Source: Streptomyces sp. NBC_00708
GTDB lineage: Bacteria > Actinomycetota > Actinomycetes > Streptomycetales > Streptomycetaceae
DNA: 64,000 bases
Reading direction: 5' to 3'
Assembly (NCBI GenBank): GCA_036226585.1
Contig: CP108997.1
Coordinates: forward strand, 3,038,001 to 3,102,000
The stretch's first letter is position 1. Each line of letters begins with the position of its first letter. Shown piece by piece: positions 55,705-63,608 of this stretch. The translations under genes and the position numbers were made by a program. A model generated the notes under the pieces. It had not been told where the DNA came from, did not search any database, and worked only from the letters and a program-made list of their open reading frames with translations.

Positions 55705-56409
55705 TCAGCGCTTGGCGTGCCGGCCGCGGCGGCCGCCGGCCGGGTCCTGCGGGGGCACCTCGCCGCTGCCGGCGGCGGGGCCCTCCTTCTTGGCCTTGCT
55801 GCGGGCGCGCAGGAACTCGATGGCGATCGGGACGACCGAGATCAGCACGATCAGGACGAGCATCGCCTCGATGTTCTTGTGCACGAACTCGACGTTGCCG
55901 AGGGCGGCGCCGAGCAGGGTCACGCCGACGCCCCACAGGACGCCGCCGATGACGTTGAACACAATGAACGAGCGGTAGTTCATCCGGCTGACCCCGGCGA
56001 TGATCGGGGTGAACGTCCGCACGATCGGCACGAAGCGGGCCAGGATCAGCGACTTCGGGCCGTGCTTCTCGAAGAACTCGTGGGCCTTCTCGACGTTCTC
56101 CTGCTTGAAGAGGCGCGAGTCGGGCCGGCTGAAGAGCGAGGGGCCGACCTTGCGGCCGAAGAGGTACCCCACCTGGTCGCCGATGATCGCCGCCAGCGCG
56201 ACCAGGACACAGACCAGCCACAACGGGGTGTGCAGCTTGTCCGTCGTCACCAGCAGGCCCGTGGTGAACAGCAGGGAGTCACCGGGCAGGAAGAACCCGA
56301 TCAGCAGCCCGGACTCGGCGAAGACGATGACCAGCACGCCGGCCAGGCCGAACTGACCGATGAGATAGTCCGGGTCCAGCCAGCTCGGTCCGAGCGCAAG
56401 CGTATTCAA
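55705..56409 (-). CDS. DedA family membrane protein
   Basis: The 234-residue protein shows the DedA/SNARE-associated fold: FAESGLLIGFFLPGDSLLFTTGLLV at the N-terminus, GDQVGYLFGRKVG, and the conserved reentrant segment ILARFVPIVRTFTPIIAGVSRMNYRSF. DedA proteins flip undecaprenyl phosphate or phospholipids and are linked to membrane potential; the specific cargo here is unknown. The start is TTG (56409) with GGAG upstream; other in-frame starts would lose the first membrane segment. It ends in a basic Lys/Arg-rich tail. Confidence 0.9.
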   Translation of the reverse strand: MNTLALGPSWLDPDYLIGQFGLAGVLVIVFAESGLLIGFFLPGDSLLFTTGLLVTTDKLHTPLWLVCVLVALAAIIGDQVGYLFGRKVGPSLFSRPDSRLFKQENVEKAHEFFEKHGPKSLILARFVPIVRTFTPIIAGVSRMNYRSFIVFNVIGGVLWGVGVTLLGAALGNVEFVHKNIEAMLVLIVLISVVPIAIEFLRARSKAKKEGPAAGSGEVPPQDPAGGRRGRHAKR

Positions 56410-56509
56410 GGGTCCGGGCTCCAGGATGAGGTAGATGAGCGGCTGCGTGGCCGCCCCAAGCTATCAACGCCTCGGGACGGCCCCGGGTTCCACCCGCCTC
56501 CGTGACCGT

Positions 56510-57268
56510 TTACGCCCGGCGGCGCGCGTTGGCCTCGATCGCGTCGCGCAGATGCTCGGCGAGGCCCGGCCGCATGGAGTCGTAGAACGCCTTGAACTGC
56601 GGATCGGCGACGTACATTCCGCCGAGGCACCGGTGGAACTCGTGGTCGCATGCGTAGAACCAGGTGCAGATGTGGAGCCGGTGCTCCTCCGCGAGGTCCG
56701 TGGCGCGCTCGCCGTCGGCCGGTTCACCGGCCTCCATCAGCGCGTCGTAGCGCTCGCTCCAGGAGTCGACCTCGGCCTTCATCCGCTGCCAGTCCTCCTT
56801 GGTGTAGCGGGCGGCCCGGCGCTGCGACTCGGCGTACGCCTCGGTGGAGCCCCAGCGGCGTTCGGCCTCCTCGGCGTACTCCTCGGGGTCCTTGGCGCCG
56901 AAGACCTCGAACTTCTCCTCGGGCGTGAGGTTGATGCCCATTCTGCGTGCCTCCATGGCTGTCTCTACGGCGGCGGCCATCCGCTGGAGTTCCGCGATCC
57001 GGTGCGACAGCAGTGCGTGCTGGCGCCGCAGATGCTCCTGCGGGTCCGCGTCCGGGTCGTCGAGCAGGGCCGCGATCTCGTCGAGCGGGAAGCCGAGCTC
57101 CCGGTAGAACAGGATCTGCTGCAGCCGGTCCAGATCGGCGTCGTTGTAGCGCCGGTGGCCCGCGTGGCTGCGCCCGCCCGGCGAGAGCAGGCCGAGGGAG
57201 TCGTAGTGGTGCAGGGTGCGCACCGTGACCCCGGCGAAGCCGGCGACCTGTCCCACGGAGTGCTCCAT
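56510..57268 (-). CDS. tipA: TipA-type MerR regulator binding thiopeptides (TipAL/TipAS)
   Basis: The 252-residue protein closely resembles TipAL: MerR HTH (SVGQVAGFAGVTVRTLHHYDSLGLLSP), a dimerisation helix, and the TipAS ligand domain beginning at Met110 (MGINLTPEEKFEVFG). Cysteines C201, C207 and C214 are present; C214 is the thiostrepton-linking residue in S. lividans TipAL, and the surrounding CLGGMYV matches. At 56941 the internal ATG has GGAGG 8 bases upstream, so the shorter antibiotic-sequestering TipAS form (143 residues) should also be made. Expression is probably autoregulated from the promoter at 57304-57334. It should sense thiopeptide antibiotics. Confidence 0.93.
   Translation of the reverse strand: MEHSVGQVAGFAGVTVRTLHHYDSLGLLSPGGRSHAGHRRYNDADLDRLQQILFYRELGFPLDEIAALLDDPDADPQEHLRRQHALLSHRIAELQRMAAAVETAMEARRMGINLTPEEKFEVFGAKDPEEYAEEAERRWGSTEAYAESQRRAARYTKEDWQRMKAEVDSWSERYDALMEAGEPADGERATDLAEEHRLHICTWFYACDHEFHRCLGGMYVADPQFKAFYDSMRPGLAEHLRDAIEANARRRA
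56941..56954 (-). promoter_or_regulatory. Internal ribosome binding site and start for TipAS
   Basis: Reading leftward, GGAGG (56954-56950) lies 8 bases before ATG at 56941. In frame it yields a 143-residue product beginning MGINLTPEEKF, matching the known independent TipAS form. Confidence 0.8.
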
Positions 57269-57303
57269 GGCTCCCCGCTCCTTCCTGTGTGGGTACGCGC
57301 ATC

Positions 57304-57334
57304 AGCCTGGGTCCTGACGCGACGTGAGGTGCAA
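57304..57334 (-). promoter_or_regulatory. tipA-type MerR promoter/operator
   Basis: Read leftward: -35 TTGCAC (57334-57329), a 19-base spacer and -10 CAGGCT (57309-57304). The overlong 19-base spacer is typical of promoters activated by MerR-family regulators, and the palindrome CCTCACGTCGCGTCAGG lies within it. It closely resembles the S. lividans tipA promoter that I recall. Confidence 0.85.
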
Positions 57335-57385
57335 GTCCCGGCCGCCGCCCGCACCTTTTGAGGGGTTTTGCCGCTTTCGCGTCGC

Positions 57386-57397
57386 TATGGTGTGCCG
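57386..57397 (+). promoter_or_regulatory. Candidate -10 of a leaderless promoter for the ClC-family gene
   Basis: TATGGT at 57386-57391 is followed by six bases and ATG at 57398. There is no Shine-Dalgarno sequence. The spacing fits a leaderless transcript; a -35 element is not obvious. It is 52 bp from the tipA -35 on the opposite strand. Confidence 0.5.
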
Positions 57398-58675
57398 ATG
57401 CCGACCGATTCCGCCGTCGCCACCGCCCCGCCGGCCCCCGCCCGCCGGCTGCTCGCGCTCATCGTGCCCGCCCTGGCCGTGGGAGTGGCCTCGGCCCTCG
57501 TGCTGCTCGGGGTGAGCCTGCTCGCGGACGAGCTCCAGGACGTGCTGTGGGAGACCCTGCCCGACGCACTGTCGGTCGGGCGGTACTCCTCGCTGTGGAT
57601 GATCGTGATGCTCACGGCCACCGGGCTGGTGACGGGCCTGGCCATCCGGGTGGTGCCCGGCCGGGCCGGGCCGGACCCGTCGACCATGGGGCTCGTCGAC
57701 CCGCCGCTGCCCCCGCTCGTGGTGCCCGGCCTGCTCATGGTCACCGTCCTGGCCCTGGCCGGCGGGGTCAGCCTCGGCCCGGAGAACCCGATCACCGCCG
57801 CCAACATCGCCCTGGCCGCCTGGGCGGGCCGCCGGATCGCCCCGAACGCGCCCGGCGAGCTGTGGCTCGCGCTGGCCGCCGCAGGCACCATCGGCGCCCT
57901 CTTCGGCACCCCGGTGGCCGCCGCCCTGATCCTCACCGAGACGCTGGCCTCCACGCCGGGCCCCGGCGCGCTCTGGGACAAGCTGTTCGCGCCGCTCGCG
58001 GCCGGGGCGGCGGGGTCGCTCACCATGTCGCTGGCCGCCCACCCCAGCTTCGACCTGTCGCTGCCCGCCTATTCGCACGCCCGCTGGGGCGATCTGCTCG
58101 CCGCCCTCGTGATCGCGTCCGCCGGCGCGGTCCTCGGGCTCGCGGCGGTGTACGCCTTCCCCTGGGTGCACCGCTTCTTCCGGGCCCTGCCGCATCCCGT
58201 GCTCGCCCTCACCCTGGGCGGTCTGGTGCTCGGCCTGCTCGGGGCGCTGGGCGGGCACCTCACCCTCTTCAAGGGGCTGGACGAGGTGAAGACGATCGCC
58301 GCCGACCCGGACGGCTGGTCGGCCGCCGAGTTCGGGACGATGGCGGCGGTGAAGACCGCGGCCCTGCTGATCGCGGCGACCTGCGGCTTCCGGGGCGGCC
58401 GGATCTTCCCGGCGGTGTTCTCGGGCGTGGCACTCGGCCTGTGCGCCCACGCCCTCGTCGACGCGGTACCGGTGGCCGTCGCGGTGACGTGCGGAGTGCT
58501 GGGCGTCCTGCTGGCCGTCACCCGCCAGGGCTGGCTGAGCCTGTTCACGGCGGCGGTACTGGCCGCCGACCCCGCCCTGCTCCCGATCCTGTGCGTCGCC
58601 TCGCTGCCCGCCTGGCTGCTGGTGACCGGCCGGCCGCTGATGCAGCTGCGCGAGGACGGAACGGCGCTGCGCTGA
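57398..58675 (+). CDS. ClC-family chloride channel/transporter-like protein
   Basis: The 425-residue membrane protein has about ten hydrophobic segments. The ClC glutamate-gate motif is present in divergent form as GPENP (in VSLGPENPITA, instead of GREGP), retaining the Glu. The later ClC loop appears as GGRIFPAVFSG (compare GGIFAP). The first GSGIP-type motif is not evident. It may therefore be a proton-coupled or otherwise unusual anion transporter. The ATG at 57398 with the leaderless geometry is the best start. It precedes gadB by 94 bp on the same strand. Confidence 0.82.
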   Translation: MPTDSAVATAPPAPARRLLALIVPALAVGVASALVLLGVSLLADELQDVLWETLPDALSVGRYSSLWMIVMLTATGLVTGLAIRVVPGRAGPDPSTMGLVDPPLPPLVVPGLLMVTVLALAGGVSLGPENPITAANIALAAWAGRRIAPNAPGELWLALAAAGTIGALFGTPVAAALILTETLASTPGPGALWDKLFAPLAAGAAGSLTMSLAAHPSFDLSLPAYSHARWGDLLAALVIASAGAVLGLAAVYAFPWVHRFFRALPHPVLALTLGGLVLGLLGALGGHLTLFKGLDEVKTIAADPDGWSAAEFGTMAAVKTAALLIAATCGFRGGRIFPAVFSGVALGLCAHALVDAVPVAVAVTCGVLGVLLAVTRQGWLSLFTAAVLAADPALLPILCVASLPAWLLVTGRPLMQLREDGTALR

Positions 58676-58769
58676 ACCGTACGGCCCAGCACAGGGCGAC
58701 CGGCGCGGACGCTGTCCGTATCGTCGGATTCGTCCGGTCTCGCGGGCGCGAGCCGAGAAGGGCAGGTCC

Positions 58770-60197
58770 GTGATGCCGCTCCACCGGGGCTCCGCGCACG
58801 AAGGCGAACCGTCCGCCGAGCAGCGCAGGCTCGCGCTGAACCCGTTCTACGGGGTCGCCGACCCGGTCGCCGGCATGGAGGCCGCGCCGCCCCGGCACCG
58901 TATGCCCGACGGGCCGCTGCCGCCCACCACCGCGTACGGACTCGTCCACGACGAGCTGATGCTCGACGGCAACGCGCGGCTCAACCTCGCCACCTTCGTC
59001 ACCACCTGGATGGAGCCCGAGGCCGGGGTGCTGATGGGCGAGTGCCTCGACAAGAACATGATCGACAAGGACGAGTACCCGCGCACCGCCGAACTCGAAC
59101 GGCGCTGTGTGGCGATGCTCGCCGACCTCTGGCACTCCCCCGACCCCGCGACGGCCATGGGCTGCTCCACGACCGGGTCGAGCGAGGCCTGCATGCTCGC
59201 CGCGATGGCCCTCAAACGACGCTGGGCGGCCAAGAACGCCGACCGCTACCCGGCGACCGCCAAGCCCAACCTCGTGATGGGGGTGAACGTGCAGGTCTGC
59301 TGGGACAAGTTCTGCACGTTCTGGGAGGTCGAGCCGCGCCTCGTGCCCATGGAGGGCGACCGCTTCCACCTCGACCCGCAGGCCGCCGTCGAACTGTGCG
59401 ACGAGAACACCATCGGTGTGGTCGGCATCCTCGGCTCCACCTTCGACGGCAGCTACGAGCCCATCGAGGAGCTGTGCGCGGCGCTGGACGACCTCCAGAA
59501 GCGCACCGGCCTCGACATCCCCGTCCACGTGGACGGGGCCTCCGGGGCGATGGTGGCGCCGTTCCTCGATCCGGAAGTGGTGTGGGACTTCCGGCTCCCC
59601 CGGGTCGCCTCCATCAACACCTCGGGCCACAAGTACGGCCTGGTCTACCCGGGCGTCGGCTGGGTGCTGTGGCGCTCGCCCGACGACCTGCCCGAGGAGC
59701 TGGTCTTCCGGGTGAACTACCTGGGCGGCGAGATGCCGACCTTCGCGCTGAACTTCTCCCGGCCCGGCGCCCAGGTCGTCGCCCAGTACTACACCTTCCT
59801 GCGGCTGGGCCGGCAGGGCTACCGGGCCGTGCAGCAGGCGGCCCGTGACGTGGCGACGGGACTGGCCACGAAGATCGAGGAGCTGGGCGACTTCCGGCTG
59901 CTCACCCGGGGCGACCAGCTGCCCGTCTTCGCGCTGACGACCAAGCCGGAGGTGACGGCGTACGACGTCTTCGACGTGTCGCGGCGGCTGCGCGAGCGGG
60001 GCTGGCTGGTGCCGGCGTACACCTTCCCGGCCCACCGGGAGGACCTGGCGGTGCTCCGCATCGTGTGCCGCAACGGTTTCTCGTCGGACCTGGCGGAACT
60101 GCTCCTGGAGGACCTGCGGCTGCTGATGCCCGAACTGCGCGCCCAGTCGCACCCGCTGACCCGGGACCACACGGCGGCGACCTCGTTCCACCACTGA
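58770..60197 (+). CDS. gadB: Glutamate decarboxylase
   Basis: The enzyme converts glutamate to GABA and CO2, consuming a cytoplasmic proton. The 475-residue protein is a PLP group II decarboxylase of normal length, with AMGCSTTGSSEACMLAAMALKRRW, the cofactor-binding VHVDGASGAMVAPF, the PLP lysine in SINTSGHKYGLVYPG, and a C-terminus ending TSFHH. A GTG at 58770 precedes an ATG at 58773; either could start, with GGGCAGG upstream. No GadC antiporter is nearby. Its neighbour is the ClC-family gene, which suggests a pH or GABA-shunt role. Confidence 0.93.
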   Translation: MMPLHRGSAHEGEPSAEQRRLALNPFYGVADPVAGMEAAPPRHRMPDGPLPPTTAYGLVHDELMLDGNARLNLATFVTTWMEPEAGVLMGECLDKNMIDKDEYPRTAELERRCVAMLADLWHSPDPATAMGCSTTGSSEACMLAAMALKRRWAAKNADRYPATAKPNLVMGVNVQVCWDKFCTFWEVEPRLVPMEGDRFHLDPQAAVELCDENTIGVVGILGSTFDGSYEPIEELCAALDDLQKRTGLDIPVHVDGASGAMVAPFLDPEVVWDFRLPRVASINTSGHKYGLVYPGVGWVLWRSPDDLPEELVFRVNYLGGEMPTFALNFSRPGAQVVAQYYTFLRLGRQGYRAVQQAARDVATGLATKIEELGDFRLLTRGDQLPVFALTTKPEVTAYDVFDVSRRLRERGWLVPAYTFPAHREDLAVLRIVCRNGFSSDLAELLLEDLRLLMPELRAQSHPLTRDHTAATSFHH

Positions 60198-60208
60198 GCC
60201 GGGCGGCG

Positions 60209-60814
60209 CTACTCCGCCGCGTACGGGTTCTTCTCGCCCTCGGCGAGCACCCCCACGAACGGGTCGCCCTCGCCCGCGAAGACGTACGCGCCGCCCTCGA
60301 TCCGCTCGATCAGGCCCTGTGTCCAGTCCGCGTCGGCATCCGCGGCGTGGACCCACAGGTTCATGATCTCGGCGATGTGCCCGCCCGATCCGGGGGTGTA
60401 GCGGCCGGTGACGTCGGCGCGCCAGGCCGCCAGGTGCGCCAGCCGCTCCCGGAGCAGGGCCACCGCCTCGGACCGTTCCAGGTCGACGATGAAGCCGATG
60501 CCCGCCGAGAGCACGTCCGTCCTCTGGTCGTACGAGGTGAGCGAGGCGCGCAGCAGGGCGAGGTACTCCTCGGTGCCGCGTCCGGTGATCTCGTACTCGA
60601 TGCGCGGCGGGCCGCCCGCGGTGCTCGGGGCGACCTCGTGGGCGAGGAGCATGCCCTGTTTCGCGAGCTGCTTCAGCGCGTGGTAGACGGAGCCGGGCTT
60701 GGCGTTGGACCACTCGTGGGCGCCCCAGTACTCCAGGTCGTTGCGGACCTGGTAGCCGTGGGCCCGCCCGTGCTGGCGCACGGCGCCGAGGACAAGCAGC
60801 CGGATCGCGGACAT
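60209..60814 (-). CDS. PadR family transcriptional regulator
   Basis: The 201-residue protein has the PadR winged helix (SAIRLLVLGAVRQHGRAHGYQVRNDLEYWGAHEWSNAKPGSVYHALKQLAKQGMLLAHEV, wing GGPPRIEYEITGRG) and a C-terminal helical domain of the two-domain PadR type, ending AEGEKNPYAAE. The ATG at 60814 has GGGAGGTGGAGGG upstream. It converges on gadB 11 bp away and lies 92 bp downstream of the aldehyde dehydrogenase gene, so it may regulate that gene or be co-transcribed with it. Ligand unknown. Confidence 0.9.
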   Translation of the reverse strand: MSAIRLLVLGAVRQHGRAHGYQVRNDLEYWGAHEWSNAKPGSVYHALKQLAKQGMLLAHEVAPSTAGGPPRIEYEITGRGTEEYLALLRASLTSYDQRTDVLSAGIGFIVDLERSEAVALLRERLAHLAAWRADVTGRYTPGSGGHIAEIMNLWVHAADADADWTQGLIERIEGGAYVFAGEGDPFVGVLAEGEKNPYAAE

Positions 60815-60906
60815 GCCCTCCACCTCCCTGGTCAACCCGGCCAGCGTAGCGGGGGTGCGCCCCCGGGGCCGTACGGCGAGACCGCAGGGCGGGGCCGCGG
60901 GGCAGG

Positions 60907-62364
60907 TCAGAAGGGGAAGACGCTGCGGCCGTGCTGGACGGAGATCCACTTCTGGGTGGTGAACGCCTCCACCGCCGCGTCCCCGTTCATCCGGCCGAGT
61001 CCGGAGTCCTTCTCGCCGCCGAAGGCGATGCCCGGGTCGTCGTGGACGGTGGAGTCGTTGACGTGGAACATCCCGGTGCGGATCCGCTCGGCGAAGCGCA
61101 CGCCCCGCGCGGTGCTCGCGGTGTGCACGGCGCCGCTGAGCCCGTACGGGCTGTCGTTGACGATCCGGACCGCGTCGTCCTCGCCGTCGAAGGGCACCAG
61201 CAGCGCGACCGGGCCGAAGATCTCCTGGTGCAGCAGCGGGGAGTCCTCGGGCAGCCCGGTGAGCACGGTCGGCTCGACGAGGTTGCCGCGCACCCGGCCG
61301 TGCACCGGCGCCTCGGCGCCCTCGGCGACGGCGCGGTCGACCAGGGCGGCCAGCGAGTCGGCGTGGAAGGTGTTGATGACCGGGCCGATACAGGTGTCCG
61401 GGTCACGCGGGTCACCGGTCTTCAGGGCGGCCACCCGCGCGCAGAACTTCTCGGTGAACTCGTCGGCCACCGGGCGGTCCACCAGGATGCGGTTGGCGGC
61501 CATGCAGACCTGGCCCTGGTAGATGAACCGGCTGAAGACGGCGGCGTCGACCGCGTAGTCGATGTCGGCGTCCGCCAGGACCACCAGGGCGCTGTTGCCG
61601 CTGAGTTCGAGGATGGTGCGCTTGAAGAGGCCGCCCGCGGTGGCGGCGACATGACGGCCCACCCGGTCCGAGCCGGCGAAGGAGATCACCTGGGGCACGG
61701 GGTGCTCGATGAACGCGTCGCCTATCTCGGCGATGTCGGTGACGACCACGTTGAGCAGTCCGGCCGGCAGCCCGGCGTCCTCGAAGATCTTCGCGATCAG
61801 CCCGCCGCCGACGACGGGTGAGTTCTGGTTCGCCTTGATGACGACCGCGTTGCCGAGCGCGAGGGCCGGTGCGACCGACTTCATCGTCACCAGGAGCGGG
61901 AAGTTGAACGGGCTGATGACGCCGACGACGCCGACGGGCAGCCGGTAGAGGAGGTTCTCCTTGCCGTCCACGGCGGAGGGCAGGATGCGCCCCTCGGGGG
62001 CCAGCGCCTGCCGGGCGGCCTCGCGCAGGAACTCCTGGGTGAGGCTCAGCTCGTACTCGGCCTTGGAGCGGGTGCCGCCCAGCTCGTCGATGATCGCCTC
62101 GGTGATCTCGCCGGCCAGCTGCTCGGTGACCCGCAGCGCGCGCTCCAGGACGTCGCGCCGCCGGTAGGGGCTCGCCGCCCCCCACTCCCCCTGCGCGCGC
62201 TCGGCGGCGCGGTAGGCGCGGTCCACCTCGGCGGCGGTGGCGACGGTGATCGCAGCGAGCTTCTCCCCGTTGTACGGGTTGAAATCGATGATGTCCCAGG
62301 AGCCGGTGCCCGTCCGCCATTCACCGTCGATGTACTGGTCGGCCAGCTCTTGGAAGAAGGACAT
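60907..62364 (-). CDS. NAD(P)-dependent aldehyde dehydrogenase
   Basis: The 485-residue protein has the ALDH fold: PVGVVGVISPFNFPLLVTMKSVAPALALGNAVVIKANQNSP, the Gly motif SFAGSDRVGRHV, the catalytic Glu in TILELSGNS and catalytic Cys in YQGQVCMAANRILV, followed by EIFGPVALLVPF. Closest in feel to benzaldehyde/vanillin-type dehydrogenases, but substrate is not established. The ATG at 62364 (SFFQELADQYIDGEWR) is chosen, with AAGGGATCGC upstream; an ATG 42 bp earlier is possible. It is between the XRE regulator and PadR genes, all leftward. Confidence 0.92.
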   Translation of the reverse strand: MSFFQELADQYIDGEWRTGTGSWDIIDFNPYNGEKLAAITVATAAEVDRAYRAAERAQGEWGAASPYRRRDVLERALRVTEQLAGEITEAIIDELGGTRSKAEYELSLTQEFLREAARQALAPEGRILPSAVDGKENLLYRLPVGVVGVISPFNFPLLVTMKSVAPALALGNAVVIKANQNSPVVGGGLIAKIFEDAGLPAGLLNVVVTDIAEIGDAFIEHPVPQVISFAGSDRVGRHVAATAGGLFKRTILELSGNSALVVLADADIDYAVDAAVFSRFIYQGQVCMAANRILVDRPVADEFTEKFCARVAALKTGDPRDPDTCIGPVINTFHADSLAALVDRAVAEGAEAPVHGRVRGNLVEPTVLTGLPEDSPLLHQEIFGPVALLVPFDGEDDAVRIVNDSPYGLSGAVHTASTARGVRFAERIRTGMFHVNDSTVHDDPGIAFGGEKDSGLGRMNGDAAVEAFTTQKWISVQHGRSVFPF

Positions 62365-62418
62365 GCGATCCCTTAACTCAGGTGCAGACTCCTGTAGGAG
62401 CGCCATCGTACTGAAATA

Positions 62419-63300
62419 TCAGGAGAGTTGAAGAAGTCCTCGAAGCAGGTCACGGCTCTCCTCCGGACCCGGACTGTCCTCGTGGAGCCGCGTCATCGCC
62501 TTTTCGTACTGGGCGACTTCTTCTTCCTTGTCCAGATAGAGCGCGCTTGTCAGCTGCTCCAGATAGACGATGTCCGACAGATCGGATTCCGGGAATCGCA
62601 GCATGGTGAAGGAGCCGCTCTCGCCGGCGTGTCCGCCGAAACTGAAGGGCATCACCTGGAGCGTGATGTTCGGCTGTTCCGACATATCGATCAGATGCCG
62701 CAATTGCGCCCGCATCACTTCCCGTCCGCCGTACGGGCGGCGCAGCGCGGCCTCGTCCAGCACGGCGTGGAAGCGGGGTGCCCGTTCGGAGACGAGGGCC
62801 TTCTGCCGCTCCAGGCGCAGCGCGACCCGGCGTTCGATCTCGGCGGCGGGTGCGCCGCGCATGCCGCGCGAGACAACCGCGTGGGCGTAGTCCTCGGTCT
62901 GCAACAGCCCGTGCACGAACTGGACTTCGTAGATTCTGATGAGCGAGGCCGCCCCCTCCAGACCGACGTACGTCTGGAACCAGCCGGGCAGGACATCCCC
63001 GTAACTGTGCCACCAGCCCGCCACATTGGCCTCACGGGCCAGGGCGAGCAGGGAGTCGCGCTCCGCACCGTCCGTGACGCCGTAGAGCGTGAGCAGATCC
63101 TCGACGTCCCTGGCCTTGAAGCTCACCCGTCCCAACTCCATGCGGCTGATCTTCGACTCGGAGGCCCGGATCGAGTAGCCGGCCGCCTCGCGTGTGATGC
63201 CTCGCGAGTCACGCAGTCTCCTGAGCTGGGAGCCCAGCAGGATGCGCCGCACCACGGACCCACTCGACTCGCCTGCCGCCACTGGTCCAACCCTCCCCAT
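62419..63300 (-). CDS. XRE-family regulator, Scr1/DUF5753 type
   Basis: The 293-residue protein has an N-terminal HTH_31 domain (RILLGSQLRRLRDSRGITREAAGYSIRASESKISRMELGR, about residues 19-60) and a C-terminal DUF5753 domain containing HGLLQTEDYAHAVV, LQVMPFSFGGHAGESGSFTML and YLDKEEEVAQYEKAMTRL. Many streptomycete copies occur with a small DUF397 gene; that partner is absent here. The next gene, divergent, encodes an ATP-binding regulatory protein, a usual combination. Target and signal are unknown. The start is at 63300. Confidence 0.88.
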   Translation of the reverse strand: MGRVGPVAAGESSGSVVRRILLGSQLRRLRDSRGITREAAGYSIRASESKISRMELGRVSFKARDVEDLLTLYGVTDGAERDSLLALAREANVAGWWHSYGDVLPGWFQTYVGLEGAASLIRIYEVQFVHGLLQTEDYAHAVVSRGMRGAPAAEIERRVALRLERQKALVSERAPRFHAVLDEAALRRPYGGREVMRAQLRHLIDMSEQPNITLQVMPFSFGGHAGESGSFTMLRFPESDLSDIVYLEQLTSALYLDKEEEVAQYEKAMTRLHEDSPGPEESRDLLRGLLQLS

Positions 63301-63608
63301 CGCTTCCTGGCATCGGGGCTCCCCCTGAACCCCAAGAGCCGGATTGTGCCATCAAAACGCTTCAGCCCGTACTCATTCGATTACGGAAATGGGAAGACCT
63401 TGGGAAGAGGGCGAAATCGCGGGCGGGAAGAAATGAGCAAGAACCGGACGGGGTCGGACAGTCCCGGCGCGTGCACGTGCATCTGCCCTTGCATCTGCTG
63501 TGCGCATTCGGAACCATGGAGCCCGCGCACCTGCGTGCTCGTTCGTGTTGTGCCGCTGTACCCGGTACGCAAGTGCCGGCGCAGCCGCGATTCCCGGGAG
63601 TGCCTCGC
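63301..63608. other. Divergent regulatory gap between the XRE regulator and the ATP-binding protein gene
   Basis: This 308-bp gap carries an A/T-richer centre near 63345-63400, probably promoters for both genes. A 10-bp palindrome TGCACGTGCA lies at 63472-63481, and a 9-bp direct repeat TGCATCTGC at 63479-63487 and 63490-63498. A Cys-rich open frame reading rightward from 63434 has no codon support. I assign no gene here. Confidence 0.45.

Noticed and set aside
63434..63608. Cysteine-rich small reading frame (CTCICPCICC) before the ATP-binding protein
   Set aside because: Arises from the TGCATCTGC-type repeats; no ribosome binding site of note, no continuing codon bias, and the frame runs into the next gene in another frame.
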